Shown: positions 26,636 through 36,299, counted from the stretch's first letter. The stretch: 64,000 nt of DNA from Streptomyces sp. MBT53 (GCF_016654115.1 NZ_JAEQAZ010000022.1:1-64000), one strand, 5' to 3'. The notes: generated by a model not told the origin, from the letters alone. Numbers and translations are program-made.

Positions 26636-28275
26636 GGTGTCTCTCGGGTGGTGAGTTCGGTGCGTCGGCGGTTGCGCAGCAGGTAGCGCTGGGTCTTGCC
26701 GCTGGGGGTCTTGGGCAGGGCGTCGATGAAGTGGATCGTGCGGGGGTAGGCGTGGGCGGCGTAGCGGGTCTTGACCAACTGCTGGAGTTCGGCGGCCAGT
26801 TGTGGCGAGGCGTCGGTGCCGTCGCGCGGGACGACGTAGGCCTCGATGACCTCGCCGCGGACGGCGTCGGGTGCGCCGATGACGCTGCACTCGGCGACGG
26901 CGGGGTGCTGGGCGAGGACGCTCTCGATCTCGAACGGGCCGATCCGGTAGCCGGCCATGATGATGACGTCGTCGTCTCGGGAGGAGAAGAAGAAGTCACC
27001 GTCGGCGTCGATGCGTCCGGCGTCGCCCGTGAGGTACCAGCGGCCGTCGGGGGTGAACTTGCCGTAGCTCTGGCCCGGGATCTGGTAGTCACGGAAGGTC
27101 ATCAACTCGCTTGCCGTCACGTCGATCGCGACCCGGCCGAGCACCCCTGGTCCGGCGGGCTCGTCCTTCTCGTCGGCCAGGACGGTCAGGCTCCAGCCGG
27201 GCACCGGACGGCCCATCGACCCGGCCTTGAGGGGGCGGGCGAGTTCGGGATGGTGGTGGTTGGCCAACGGCATGCCGACCTCGGTCTGGCCGAAGTGGTC
27301 GTGCACGGCCAGGCCAAGCGCGGCGCCTGCCCATTCGTTGACCTCGGGAGTCAGCGGCTCGCCCGCGCTGGATGCCCGCTTCAGACGAAGACCGGGCGGT
27401 ACCGGGACTGAGGAGGAACGCAGGCCCCGGTACACGGTGGGGGCGGCGGTGAAGTCGGTGACCTGGTGATCGGCGAGGGTGCGCCAGGTCGTCTCCGGGG
27501 AGAACCCGCCGGACAGCAGGAGGCTGGGGATGCCGGCGGCCATCGGGGCGACGATAGCTGCGTACAGGCCATACGCCCAGCCGGGGTCGGCGGCGCACCA
27601 GTAACTGCCCTGCTGGGTGACACCCAGACCGTACTCCAGGTAGATCTGCCATCCGGCGATGTAGGCGACGGGGTGGATGACGCCCTTGGGCTTGCCGGTG
27701 GTGCCGGAGGTGAACATGTGCACCAGCGGTCCGTCCCCGCTCGTGGTGACAGCGGGTACCGGCTCCGTCGATGCGGCCGCGACGAGATCGGTCAGCCACA
27801 CGTCACTGCCCGGCGCTGGGGTTCCGGTGACGACGACGCGGCGCTGGGGGTCGTCCGGCATGTCGGGGCCGGGGTCGAGTTTGTGGCGCTGGTCCGGGTC
27901 GACGATCACCACGTGCGCACCTGAGCCCTCCAGGCGCAGGGCGATGGCCTGCGGCGCGAACGCGGTGAACAGCGGGACGTACACCGCACCCAGCCGCCAC
28001 ACCGCCAGCATGACGGTGACCAGATCGGTGCTCTTGCCCATCAGGGTCGCCACCCGGTCACCCGGCCCGACTCCGAGCCCCTGCAGCACCCGGGCGTACC
28101 GGTGCGAGTCCGCGGCCAGTTCGCCGAAGGTCAGCGGGGAAGCCTTGCCGTCGCCCTCGGCCACGGTGAACGCGACACGGTCGGCGGGGTGCCGGTCACA
28201 CAGCAGCTGCGCCACATTCAAGGAGGAAGCCGCGAAAGTCGCGGTCAGCTCGTAGACGCGGTCGGCGGCGGTCAT
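26632..28275 (-). CDS. AMP-forming acyl-CoA synthetase
   Basis: This 547-residue ANL enzyme resembles acetyl-/medium-chain and aryl-CoA synthetases. Motifs: HMFTSGTTGKPKGVIHPVAY (ATP loop), WCAADPGWAYGLYAAIVAP (acyl pocket), DHFGQTEVGMPLANHHH, TGDAGRIDADGDFFFSSRDD and, near the end, LPKTPSGKTQRYLLRNRR with the catalytic lysine. It should activate the acid released by the upstream esterase. The ATG at 28275 overlaps the esterase stop (ATGA) and its own stop overlaps the hydratase start, so all four genes are translationally coupled. Confidence 0.93.
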   Translation of the reverse strand: MTAADRVYELTATFAASSLNVAQLLCDRHPADRVAFTVAEGDGKASPLTFGELAADSHRYARVLQGLGVGPGDRVATLMGKSTDLVTVMLAVWRLGAVYVPLFTAFAPQAIALRLEGSGAHVVIVDPDQRHKLDPGPDMPDDPQRRVVVTGTPAPGSDVWLTDLVAAASTEPVPAVTTSGDGPLVHMFTSGTTGKPKGVIHPVAYIAGWQIYLEYGLGVTQQGSYWCAADPGWAYGLYAAIVAPMAAGIPSLLLSGGFSPETTWRTLADHQVTDFTAAPTVYRGLRSSSVPVPPGLRLKRASSAGEPLTPEVNEWAGAALGLAVHDHFGQTEVGMPLANHHHPELARPLKAGSMGRPVPGWSLTVLADEKDEPAGPGVLGRVAIDVTASELMTFRDYQIPGQSYGKFTPDGRWYLTGDAGRIDADGDFFFSSRDDDVIIMAGYRIGPFEIESVLAQHPAVAECSVIGAPDAVRGEVIEAYVVPRDGTDASPQLAAELQQLVKTRYAAHAYPRTIHFIDALPKTPSGKTQRYLLRNRRRTELTTRETP

Positions 28276-30017
28276 ATCTGGGCCTTCCGGTCGATGATCG
28301 GCAGGATGAGACGGCTGGGGTGGTTCGGGCCGTGGTGGATGTGGTTGACCGCGGGGATCATCTGCTCCTCGCTCTCGCGGGCGATGACGCCGCCGGTGTT
28401 GGTGTTGCGGTCGTAGCGGGGGAAGTTGCTGCTGGAGACGTCCACGCGGACGCGATGGCCCGGAAGGAACACGTTGGACGTGGCGGTCATGTCGATGGCG
28501 ATCTCGTAGACCGTGCCGGGCTCCATCAGCTGCTCCGTGGCCAGGCCGCCCCGGTAGCGGGTACGCAGGATGCCGTCACACAGGTTGAGCGCTTTACCGT
28601 CGGGGAAGACGTCGACGAGCTTGGCGGTGAAGTCGGTGTCGACGGCCGACGAGGACACGAACAGGGTCAGGCTGACCGGACCGGTGACCTCGACGGCCTC
28701 GTCGAGCACGGGGGTGGCGAAACACATGACGTCGTCGCGGCCGGTGACCGTGCGCTGGTCGACCGGGCCGCAGAATCCGAACGTCGTCGGCATGGACGCC
28801 CCGCCGGCGGTGGGAACCGGGCGGCGCGGGTCGTAGAGGTAGGTGTCGTGCCCGGCGCCGGGCGGTGGGTCGGTCGTCAAAATGCCGTCGCCGTCTGCTG
28901 TGTTGGCGTGACCGGCGCTCGTGAGGTGGAAGTCGGTCCACCTCGTGTCGGGCAGCGGCCACTCCTGTTCGTCGCGCCACTGGTCGATGCCCATGACGAA
29001 AATCTTCACCGGCGCCACGCCGTCCAGAGCGGTGGTGTCGCCGCGCAGCCAGCGGTCGAAGAACTTCACATGCAGGCCGGTCAGGCCCATCATCTGCGCA
29101 CTGGCCAGCGGGCCGAAGGAGCGGTCAGGATAGAAACCACTCGCGGACATGTGGTCCCACGGACCGATGATCAGCCGTTGCCCCTCGCGTGCCTGCGCAC
29201 CTCCTGCCTTCTGGCGGGCGGTGGTGTAGGTGCGCACGGTCTGGCCAATGTATAGGTCGTACCAGCCGCCGATGTTGAGCGCCGGGGCAGTGACGTTCTT
29301 GAGCTCGGGCGTGAGCTCCATGGCATCCCAGTACCCGTCGTGGGACGGGTGGGCCATCCAGTCGTCCCACCACTTCCCGTACTCCGCCAGGACCGGAACC
29401 TCCGCCGTCGGCAGCACCTCGTTGAGTGACGCGGCGGACAGGACGGCCTGACCGAGTTGCAGCAGCTGGGCCACGGATCCCTCGCCGGACGCCAGGGATC
29501 GTTGCGCATCGGCCGCGTACATCATGGCGCTCCACAGTGTGACCAGGCTCAGTGAGAGCGCGCCGCCCGGGCCGTACCAGGGCGCCTCGTAGTTGTCGAT
29601 CGAGGTGAAGGTCGGCGCGATCGCTTTGAGTGCGGGAGTGCCGGTTACGGCGGTTTCCCACTGGACCATGCCGAGGTAGGACGGCCCGTACATACCCACT
29701 GTGCCGTCCGACCACGACTGGTCGGTGATCCAGGCGACGGTGTCCTCGCCGTCGGCCCGGTCGGCCATATGGGGAACGAACTCGCCTTCCGAGCGGTATG
29801 TGCCCCGGCAGTCCTGCACCACCACCGCGTAACCGGCCTCCACCAGAGTCAGGAGGTCAGGGATGGCCGACTGGCCGAAGCCCATCACGTCCTTGCCGTA
29901 CGGCAGGCGCACGAGCAGCGCCGGAGCCCGCCCCTCGACCGGATGCCACACGTTAGCAGCGAGGGCCACGCCGTCCCGCATCGAAACCTGAACATCTATC
30001 TCATATAGGTGCTGCAT
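28272..30017 (-). CDS. CocE/NonD-family alpha/beta hydrolase
   Basis: This 581-residue enzyme resembles cocaine esterase and X-Pro dipeptidyl-peptidases. Residues 1-300 form the alpha/beta-hydrolase core with VVVQDCRGTYRSEGEF and the nucleophile elbow GMYGPSYLGMVQW. The C-terminal PepX_C jelly roll includes LTLFVSSSAVDTDFTAKLVD and HRVRVDVSSSNFPRYDRNTN. No signal peptide is present, so it acts in the cytoplasm on an ester or amide. The ATG at 30017 has GAGGAG seven bases upstream. It heads the operon and has the shared TetR-type motif 41 bases upstream of its start. Confidence 0.92.
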   Translation of the reverse strand: MQHLYEIDVQVSMRDGVALAANVWHPVEGRAPALLVRLPYGKDVMGFGQSAIPDLLTLVEAGYAVVVQDCRGTYRSEGEFVPHMADRADGEDTVAWITDQSWSDGTVGMYGPSYLGMVQWETAVTGTPALKAIAPTFTSIDNYEAPWYGPGGALSLSLVTLWSAMMYAADAQRSLASGEGSVAQLLQLGQAVLSAASLNEVLPTAEVPVLAEYGKWWDDWMAHPSHDGYWDAMELTPELKNVTAPALNIGGWYDLYIGQTVRTYTTARQKAGGAQAREGQRLIIGPWDHMSASGFYPDRSFGPLASAQMMGLTGLHVKFFDRWLRGDTTALDGVAPVKIFVMGIDQWRDEQEWPLPDTRWTDFHLTSAGHANTADGDGILTTDPPPGAGHDTYLYDPRRPVPTAGGASMPTTFGFCGPVDQRTVTGRDDVMCFATPVLDEAVEVTGPVSLTLFVSSSAVDTDFTAKLVDVFPDGKALNLCDGILRTRYRGGLATEQLMEPGTVYEIAIDMTATSNVFLPGHRVRVDVSSSNFPRYDRNTNTGGVIARESEEQMIPAVNHIHHGPNHPSRLILPIIDRKAQI

Positions 30018-30057
30018 CGGTGCTCCTCGTTGAGCTGCCGGCGTTGCCCCGGATGCG

Positions 30058-30074
30058 GGTACGTTAAGAGGTAC
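30058..30074 (-). promoter_or_regulatory. Candidate TetR operator, copy 2
   Basis: The plus strand reads GGTACGTTAAGAGGTAC, the reverse of GTACCTCTTAACGTACC, 41-57 bases upstream of the CocE start. It sits within a larger inverted repeat, GGGTACG (30057-30063) and CGTACCC (30078-30084). It matches the motif before the TetR gene at 14 of 17 positions. Confidence 0.6.
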
Positions 30075-30084
30075 CTTCGTACCC

Positions 30085-30489
30085 TGTCAATTACCATCTG
30101 GAAGCTGACCCCCGTTATCCGCCTTTGTAGGTTCCCTCGGCCGTCCTCGATGGACGGAGCGGCCGGCGCCGACGGGAGTCATCCGGCGAGGCGTCACCCA
30201 CCCATAGGCGTGTCGATGGGTGGGTCTCGCCAGGTCGAGCTCTCAGGGGTGCCACCCGAGCCTCAGCCGGCCGCAGGCCGACCGAGGGCGCAGAGCGTCT
30301 GCTCCTGGCCGACCAGGGCAGATCCGGGCTCGATTCGGGTCGGCGCCCTACGGAAGTCACGGTCGGGTTACCTGCGGCCGTCCAGGTGTTCGATCTGGCG
30401 GCCCGGCAGCACCTCGGCCCGCAGCGGGCGAGCGGGCAAGGAGATCCGCAGCGCTCCGCTCGGCGGACGCGGGCAGGTGACCCTCCTAG
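30085..30489. other. Gap between CocE promoter and IS701 element
   Basis: About 400 bases with open frames on both strands but no identifiable domain. It probably holds decayed sequence that the IS entered. Confidence 0.35.
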
Positions 30490-32014
30490 CGGTGGTTTGT
30501 TGACGGCGGGTTCGTGCGGGAGTAGGTCGTGAAGTAAAGGCGTCAACTACGGTCTAGGGAGCCTGAGATGACGAGGCGGCTGCCGTGTCCGCCCGCTCCG
30601 GGTCCGCTGGAGGCGTATGCCGCCGACTTCGACGATCTTTTTGGGACGTTGGCACCGCGTCGTGGGTTTCGTGAGTACCTGGCCGGCCTGTTGCTGCCGC
30701 GAGACCGCAACAAGACGCTGACCTGCCTGGCCGGCACGGGGCCCGTGGTGGGTGCCCAGCATGCGGCGGTGCAGCGCCTGCAGTTCTTCCTGTCCGAGTC
30801 GACCTGGGACGGCGAGCAGGTCAATGCCCGCCGCCTGAAGTTGCTGCTGGCCGACCCGGCGACCGCACCGCATGACGGCGGGGTGCTGGTCATCGACGAT
30901 TCCGGGGACCGCAAGGACGGCAGCGCGACCGCTCACGTGGGCAAGCAGTACCTGGGCTCGGTCGGGAAGATCGACCGTGGGGTGGTCACGGTGACCACCT
31001 GCTGGGCCGACGAACGCCTCTACTACCCACTGCATGCCATGCCCTACACCCCCGCCCACCACTTCCCCGGCGGGAAGAAGGACCCGGCCTTCCGCACCAA
31101 GCTGCAGATCGGGGCCACTCTGACCCGTGCGGCGAAGACAGCGGGCGTGGTGTTCCGGGCGGTCGTCGCCGACTGTGCCTACGGCGACCACAACACCTTC
31201 CGCGCTGAACTGTCCGACGCCCGCCTGCCGTTCGTGATGGCCCTCAAAAGCGGCCACGGCACTTGGCAGTACAAGGACGCCTTCCGGCCCGTCGATGCCG
31301 CTCGCGAACTGGCCTGGTACGGCCCCGACCAGCCCGGCGACTGGCAACCGGTAACCCGCAGCTTCCGCGACGGACGCACCGCGACCTGGTGGGCCGCCGA
31401 CGCCCAGGTGGGCTGGTGGGGACCCAACGGCGTGATCCGGCTCGTGGTAGCCACCACCGACCCGGCCCCCCTGTCCGAGATGTCCACCTGGTACCTGGCC
31501 ACCAACCTGCCCCGGCCCGGATCACCCCGCGAGGCACACAGCCGCCACCCGGCCGCCGATCTCACCGAAGTGGTACGGCTCTACGGGCTGCGGCACTGGG
31601 TCGAGCAGAGCCACAAGCAGGTCAACGACGAACTCGGCTGGGCCGACTTCCAGGTCCGCTCCGACACCGCGATTCGCCGCCACCAGACCCTCGTGAACTG
31701 TGCGTTCAGCTTCTGCTGGAACACCTGGTTCACCCCCGACCCACCACCGCCCGCTCCGGTCGGCCCACCACTCGGTCCTGACGCACCGTCAGGACCGGCA
31801 GAGGAGGGAGAACCCGGGTCCCAGCAGCCCCGACCGGCCTGTTGGCCCCAGGCAATCCGCGCCGTCCGTGGCTGGCTGATGCCCTGGGCCACGCTGCAAC
31901 GCTACTGGCGGGCCTGGACGACGGAGCCCCCGCCCCCAGCATTACAGGAACTGATCAACACCATCGGCACCGGCAGACCCCTGAACCTCTACGTCCCGCC
32001 CTAACAAACCACCG
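30490..32014 (+). mobile_element. Complete IS701-family insertion sequence
   Basis: The element is bounded by perfect 12-bp inverted termini: CGGTGGTTTGTT (30490-30501) and AACAAACCACCG (32003-32014). Imperfect pairing continues inward (GACGGCGGG against AGGGCGGG). It carries one intact transposase. The four bases on the left, CTAG, fit the YTAG target preference of this family, but the right flank is GTAT, so no target duplication is seen. One flank may have been lost or exchanged after insertion. Confidence 0.85.
30568..32004 (+). CDS. IS701-family transposase
   Basis: This 478-residue DDE transposase is full length for the family. The N-terminal region LAPRRGFREYLAGLLLPRDR is typical, the first catalytic Asp lies in GVLVIDDSGDRKDG, the second in VVADCAYGDHNTF, and the glutamate in LRHWVEQSHKQVNDELGWAD. 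The start is ATG 30568, and the stop overlaps the right terminal repeat. The C-terminus has a low-complexity Pro-rich stretch (residues about 390-420). Nothing visible inactivates it. Confidence 0.93.
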   Translation: MTRRLPCPPAPGPLEAYAADFDDLFGTLAPRRGFREYLAGLLLPRDRNKTLTCLAGTGPVVGAQHAAVQRLQFFLSESTWDGEQVNARRLKLLLADPATAPHDGGVLVIDDSGDRKDGSATAHVGKQYLGSVGKIDRGVVTVTTCWADERLYYPLHAMPYTPAHHFPGGKKDPAFRTKLQIGATLTRAAKTAGVVFRAVVADCAYGDHNTFRAELSDARLPFVMALKSGHGTWQYKDAFRPVDAARELAWYGPDQPGDWQPVTRSFRDGRTATWWAADAQVGWWGPNGVIRLVVATTDPAPLSEMSTWYLATNLPRPGSPREAHSRHPAADLTEVVRLYGLRHWVEQSHKQVNDELGWADFQVRSDTAIRRHQTLVNCAFSFCWNTWFTPDPPPPAPVGPPLGPDAPSGPAEEGEPGSQQPRPACWPQAIRAVRGWLMPWATLQRYWRAWTTEPPPPALQELINTIGTGRPLNLYVPP

Positions 32015-32148
32015 GTATCTGCCTCGAGTTGGCCGATACTTGTGGTTCGCCAGCCGGGGAACCGACAGGAAGACCGTTCCTGCCACGTTCCCGGAACCCA
32101 CCGAGCCGACGGCCCGCACGAACCGGACATCAAGCGATCGAAATCCTG

Positions 32149-32174
32149 CCCGGCGAGCACGTTGGCTCGCCGGG
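32149..32174 (-). terminator. Hairpin downstream of the lipoprotein gene
   Basis: CCCGGCGAGC (32149-32158) pairs with GCTCGCCGGG (32165-32174) over a six-base loop. It lies 42 bases beyond the stop of the reverse-strand lipoprotein gene. Confidence 0.65.
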
Positions 32175-32215
32175 GCATCTGTCGTTACGGGTCGCCTATG
32201 GAGTCGGCTATCGGG

Positions 32216-32734
32216 TCAGAACTTCTTGAAGGCGACCTTCTTCCCTTGTTTGTCCAGCGGTTGGGGCGTGCTCAGCAGTGTTCCGTCGGCCTTGTTCGGC
32301 CATCCCGGTGGTTCGATGAAGAACCAGTAGCGGTCAGCAGGCAGGCCGCTGCCGTCGGGGAACGGGACGGACTTCACCACAGTGTGGCTTGCCACTTTGA
32401 TCGCGGTGGCATTGTCCGGCAGCGGTCCGTACACGACCATGGCGTTTTCCGCGCCGGGCTCCTGTCCGCCTGACCAGTAGCCGCCCGACGGGCTGCTGTC
32501 GAAGCCGCAGCCTCCGGACGACCAGTCTCCGCTGACTTCTGGCCCCTTGGGGCCGTCCACCGTCAGGCACAGCCCCTCATCGCTCAGGTACGCATCCAAC
32601 TGCCAGTGCACCCCATGGGTGACGTGCTTGGACAGCACGACGTAGTCGGGGAGGTGAGGGCCCTTCGCTGAACAGCCGACCAGGAACGCGGAGACCAGCA
32701 ACGCGACCGGTCCCATAGGGATGAGACGTCTCAT
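32216..32734 (-). CDS. Putative lipoprotein of unknown function
   Basis: This 172-residue protein has a lipoprotein signal: positive MRR start, hydrophobic stretch, and lipobox FLVGC with Cys near residue 20. The mature part has two further cysteines that could form a disulfide (GLCLTVDGPKG; SSGGCGFDSSPSGG) and a beta-rich pattern. I do not recognise a family. It starts 13 bases after the stop of the large secreted amidase gene and is probably cotranscribed with it, so the two may act together at the cell surface. Confidence 0.72.
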   Translation of the reverse strand: MRRLIPMGPVALLVSAFLVGCSAKGPHLPDYVVLSKHVTHGVHWQLDAYLSDEGLCLTVDGPKGPEVSGDWSSGGCGFDSSPSGGYWSGGQEPGAENAMVVYGPLPDNATAIKVASHTVVKSVPFPDGSGLPADRYWFFIEPPGWPNKADGTLLSTPQPLDKQGKKVAFKKF

Positions 32735-32747
32735 GGCGTCGGCCTCA

Positions 32748-35700
32748 TCAGCTCTCGGTGGGCTGGGTGGCCCAGGCATGGAGGTGAGGGTTGGCTTTCT
32801 GCCAGCTCATGACGTCTTTGACCTTCCATATCGGTTCGTTTTTGCGCGTTCTGGAGTGCTGGGTCACGTAGACGTTGCTGCCGGTGACCTTGGTGATCAC
32901 CGCCGCGTGGCTGATGCCCGCCGAACTGGTGCCGGTCCAGTTGACCCAGACGATGTCTCCGGGGGCCGCATTGTGCGGGGACTCGAAGCCCGCGCCCTGA
33001 ATCTTCTCGAACTGGTAGAGATCATGGGCGACGGTCCAGGAGTGGCTCCAACTGCGCCCCAGGAGGTCCTGGATGAACCAGTACTTATCGTTGGACGTGC
33101 TGGCATGCTTGCCCCGGAAGCCCGCACCGTTGTACTTCTTCGGGAACCCGCCCCCGTAGAACAGAGCCCGGGAGACGAAGTCGGTGCAGTCGTCACCGAA
33201 CCCGTTGTAATCGATGTTGACGTGGTTCAGCGCCCAGCTGGCAACGGCTTGATCGCCGCTGCCCCCACCGCCGGGATCGGTGAACCCCGGGGCGAGGACG
33301 GCGTGCCCATTGCTGTCGAGTATCCACTCGGGGGTGCCGTCGGACGCGGTGTCCTGGACGCTGGGGGCCGTTGCCGTCTGGTTGGTGTACTCCGTGACGG
33401 GATCCAAGGCCGCCGCAGCGTCGACGAAGCCGGTGATGAAGGGTGTGCCGGTGGCATTGAGGAAGAACTCGTCGTTGTCGGTGCTCTCTCCGGGAGTGGA
33501 CACCGAGGAACCGCTGCTGGTGTCCACGGTGGTGAAGGTCTCGGCGGCTGTGGTGAAGACCTCGGTGGTGGTGCTGCCAGAAGGGTGAACGACGAGGGTG
33601 TTGGACAAGGTGGTGGCGTCCTGGGTGTCCTGTTCGGCGTTGGCCTGCTCCAGGGCGGCGATAGCGGTGTCCGTGTCCGCTCCGTAGCTCAGCTCGGTGG
33701 AGAAAGACGTGGAGAAGCTGTACTCGGACGCCACGATGGAGCTGCTGGCGGTGGCGCTCTCCTGGAGCTGGTCCTCGGCGTTGAGGAACTGGCTGATGGT
33801 CTGGGTGTACTGCGACGTTCCGCCGGACACTGCTTGCGGGGTCGCCGCAGTCGTGGCGTCGGTGGGGCTTGTACCGGCCGGGTTGGTGGCGGTGACGGCG
33901 AACGTGTAGGCCGTGCCGTCGGTGAGGCCGGTGACGACAGCGTGCAGGTCGCCCGTGGTGGCCTGCTGGGCGACCTGGCCGGAGGGGGCGAGGGCCTTGA
34001 TGGTGTAGGTGATGTTGTCGCCGGCGGCGTAGAGGTAGCCGCTGTCGGTTGGCGGCGACCAGCTGAGGACGGCTCCCCCATCGCCCGGAGTCGCGGTGGC
34101 GTTCGTCGGGGCGCTGGGAGCGGTCGGAGGCGTGTAGACGACGCTGATGGTCGGACGGTCGGCAGTGGGGACTGTGCCGGCTGAGGAGTAGTAGGCGGTA
34201 CCGGTGGTGGCTGTGGACTGGTCGTCGGCCTGAAGGACGAGTCCGTCGTTGGGGAAGTCACTGCTCAGCCAGCCCACCACCGCGGAGGTGATGTCGTAGG
34301 AGGCGCTGGCCTCCGTTCCCGAGGCGACAGGGCCGGACGTGTCCTCGCGTGTCAGCAGACCGGCCCCCGTCGTCTGCGCGGTCACGTCGCTGGTGGCCTG
34401 CTCCACATCGAGGGTGTCGGTGGTGCATCCGCCGAGGCAGCCTTGTCGCGTGAGGGACAAGGTGGCGCTGTAGACGGTGGAGCCAGCCGGAATTGCGGAA
34501 AGATCCGTCTTGATCGCCGAGGCCCAGTGGTTGGTCCCGTCGCCGCCGACCTTCAAGGTGGTGGAGGAGGAGTTCACAGCGCAGGCGGACCCGCTACAGC
34601 CGATCGTGTCCGTGATGGCGTCCTCGCTGGTGATGCCCGCGGAGGGGATCGTGGCGGTGATGGCGTTTGTCGGCACGGAGGTGGAGCCGGAGTCGGAGGA
34701 GGGCCCAGCGAAGGTGAAGTTCTGGGTGGTGCTGGGTGCGGAGCACAGGGAGGCGTAGCAGGCGAGCATGTACCAGCTGTAGGTCTGGCCGGCCGTCAGT
34801 GTCCCGTCGGGGATCATGTAGGTGACCCGCTCACCGGACGGCACGGTCCCGATCGCGGTCGGGGTTTCGCCGACCGGGTTGCCGGACGCGTCCTGAACGA
34901 AGATTTCGCCGGTCACCGAGTCGCCGGTCGGACCGTAGACCACTCCCGACACCATCGGGGTCGCGGTATCCGTTCCGGCCGTTGCCAGGTCCGCCGGGAT
35001 GGATGGTTCGATCGCCGAGAACCAGCCCTCCAGATCGACTATCAGATCGACCGTGCCCGAACTGCTGTTGTACACACTGATCTTGCCGGAGGTGCCTGGC
35101 TGGACGATGGCGAGATCGGCTCGCGACGAGCCGGGCTGAAAGTTGCCTACTGACGTGTCCGGAGCTGGTTGGCCGGTGGGCCAGGCGCGCAGATAGCCCG
35201 TCGCCTGCTGGTTGGTGGTTGTCAGATTGAGGACGACGCCACCGATGCCGTAGACGGGCAGGCCGTTGGTACCTCCCGCCGTCACGGCGACGGTGCCGTG
35301 TGCCGGGATGGAGGTGGTGGTGCGGGTGTCAAGCAGCCGCGCTTGGACGGGGTTGAAGCCGCCGCCCTGAGTTACACCGGGACTGAAGTACCCGTAGATG
35401 TCGACGATGACGTCGATGGACTGCGTACTCGACCCGTTCTTGAGGGTGATCTGGCCGCCCGAGCTCACGGCGACGGTCGCTGCACTCGCCGTGGTGGCGT
35501 CTACGTAGTCCAGAACAGGTTGGCCAGCAGATCCCCCGGCAGCGTACGCGTACAGAGAGCCAGCGGCCGCGGGTGACGGCACTGTGAGGTTCACGAAGAC
35601 CGCCGAGGCGTCGGCGATCCCGTCCACGCCGTCGATCTGCACATTGATGCTGCCGCCCGGCGCCAGTTGCGCCTCGGTGGCGCCCGTTCCGTCCCGTGTG

Positions 35701-36299
35701 TCGACCAGGCGAGTCTGCGTCACGGGGACGTAGCCGCCGGGTGTCGCTCCGGAGGACGACGACGTGAAGTATCCGCTGACACCGACGACCACGCCGACAG
35801 TCCCGGACGAGTTGTAGACGTCGACTTTCCCGTCGGACCCGGGCGCTACGAGCACAGAGTTGCTGATGGTCTGTCCGGAGTGGAAGTTCATCACCGACCC
35901 CGGACTGGGCCGTGACGAGCCGTCAGGCCACAACTCCATGTAGCTGGACGTCGAAGTCGGATCCACGGCCACCACGTTGAGGGACACGGCGGACACACCG
36001 CTCGTCGGGATGCCCCCTTGTCCAAGCACCTGGAAGGACTTTGTCGTCGTGGCTCCGAGCGAGGACGAGATACCGAGTCCCGACGAAGTGTCGACGATCT
36101 TGGCCGACGGAGAGATCGGCACGAACTCCCCGCCCGACCCGGAGGTGTCAGCCGCTGCTGAACCCATCCCTCCCAGCCCGGATGCGAGGAGTCCGGCGGA
36201 CAACACCACCGCCAGACGTCTCCGGACCCTGCCGGGTCTTCGCTTACGTCCCCTTTGTCTACACGCGCGGCTTATGGAAGCCCTGATCGAAACCCCCAC
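32748..36299 (-). CDS. Large secreted multidomain protein with C-terminal amidase_6 domain
   Basis: This 1183-residue exported protein has an Arg-rich signal peptide (cleavage near SAAA-D, about residue 50). Three beta-repeat modules of roughly 115 residues follow, each opening with a VDTR/LDTR-like motif (KIVDTSSG, RLVDTRDG, RLLDTRTT) and closing with GYF or GWF. Next come an Ig-like segment, a DNRLRE-type domain (about 560-720), a fibronectin-III domain (about 735-820) and a Ser/Thr-rich helical linker. Residues about 1020-1175 form an amidase_6 domain with Cys1038 in DDCTDFVSR and His1131 in GISHAAVITKV. It may cut peptide bonds in the cell wall or a secreted polymer. The GTG start has GGGGGG upstream. 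Confidence 0.85.
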   Translation of the reverse strand: MGVSIRASISRACRQRGRKRRPGRVRRRLAVVLSAGLLASGLGGMGSAAADTSGSGGEFVPISPSAKIVDTSSGLGISSSLGATTTKSFQVLGQGGIPTSGVSAVSLNVVAVDPTSTSSYMELWPDGSSRPSPGSVMNFHSGQTISNSVLVAPGSDGKVDVYNSSGTVGVVVGVSGYFTSSSSGATPGGYVPVTQTRLVDTRDGTGATEAQLAPGGSINVQIDGVDGIADASAVFVNLTVPSPAAAGSLYAYAAGGSAGQPVLDYVDATTASAATVAVSSGGQITLKNGSSTQSIDVIVDIYGYFSPGVTQGGGFNPVQARLLDTRTTTSIPAHGTVAVTAGGTNGLPVYGIGGVVLNLTTTNQQATGYLRAWPTGQPAPDTSVGNFQPGSSRADLAIVQPGTSGKISVYNSSSGTVDLIVDLEGWFSAIEPSIPADLATAGTDTATPMVSGVVYGPTGDSVTGEIFVQDASGNPVGETPTAIGTVPSGERVTYMIPDGTLTAGQTYSWYMLACYASLCSAPSTTQNFTFAGPSSDSGSTSVPTNAITATIPSAGITSEDAITDTIGCSGSACAVNSSSTTLKVGGDGTNHWASAIKTDLSAIPAGSTVYSATLSLTRQGCLGGCTTDTLDVEQATSDVTAQTTGAGLLTREDTSGPVASGTEASASYDITSAVVGWLSSDFPNDGLVLQADDQSTATTGTAYYSSAGTVPTADRPTISVVYTPPTAPSAPTNATATPGDGGAVLSWSPPTDSGYLYAAGDNITYTIKALAPSGQVAQQATTGDLHAVVTGLTDGTAYTFAVTATNPAGTSPTDATTAATPQAVSGGTSQYTQTISQFLNAEDQLQESATASSSIVASEYSFSTSFSTELSYGADTDTAIAALEQANAEQDTQDATTLSNTLVVHPSGSTTTEVFTTAAETFTTVDTSSGSSVSTPGESTDNDEFFLNATGTPFITGFVDAAAALDPVTEYTNQTATAPSVQDTASDGTPEWILDSNGHAVLAPGFTDPGGGGSGDQAVASWALNHVNIDYNGFGDDCTDFVSRALFYGGGFPKKYNGAGFRGKHASTSNDKYWFIQDLLGRSWSHSWTVAHDLYQFEKIQGAGFESPHNAAPGDIVWVNWTGTSSAGISHAAVITKVTGSNVYVTQHSRTRKNEPIWKVKDVMSWQKANPHLHAWATQPTES

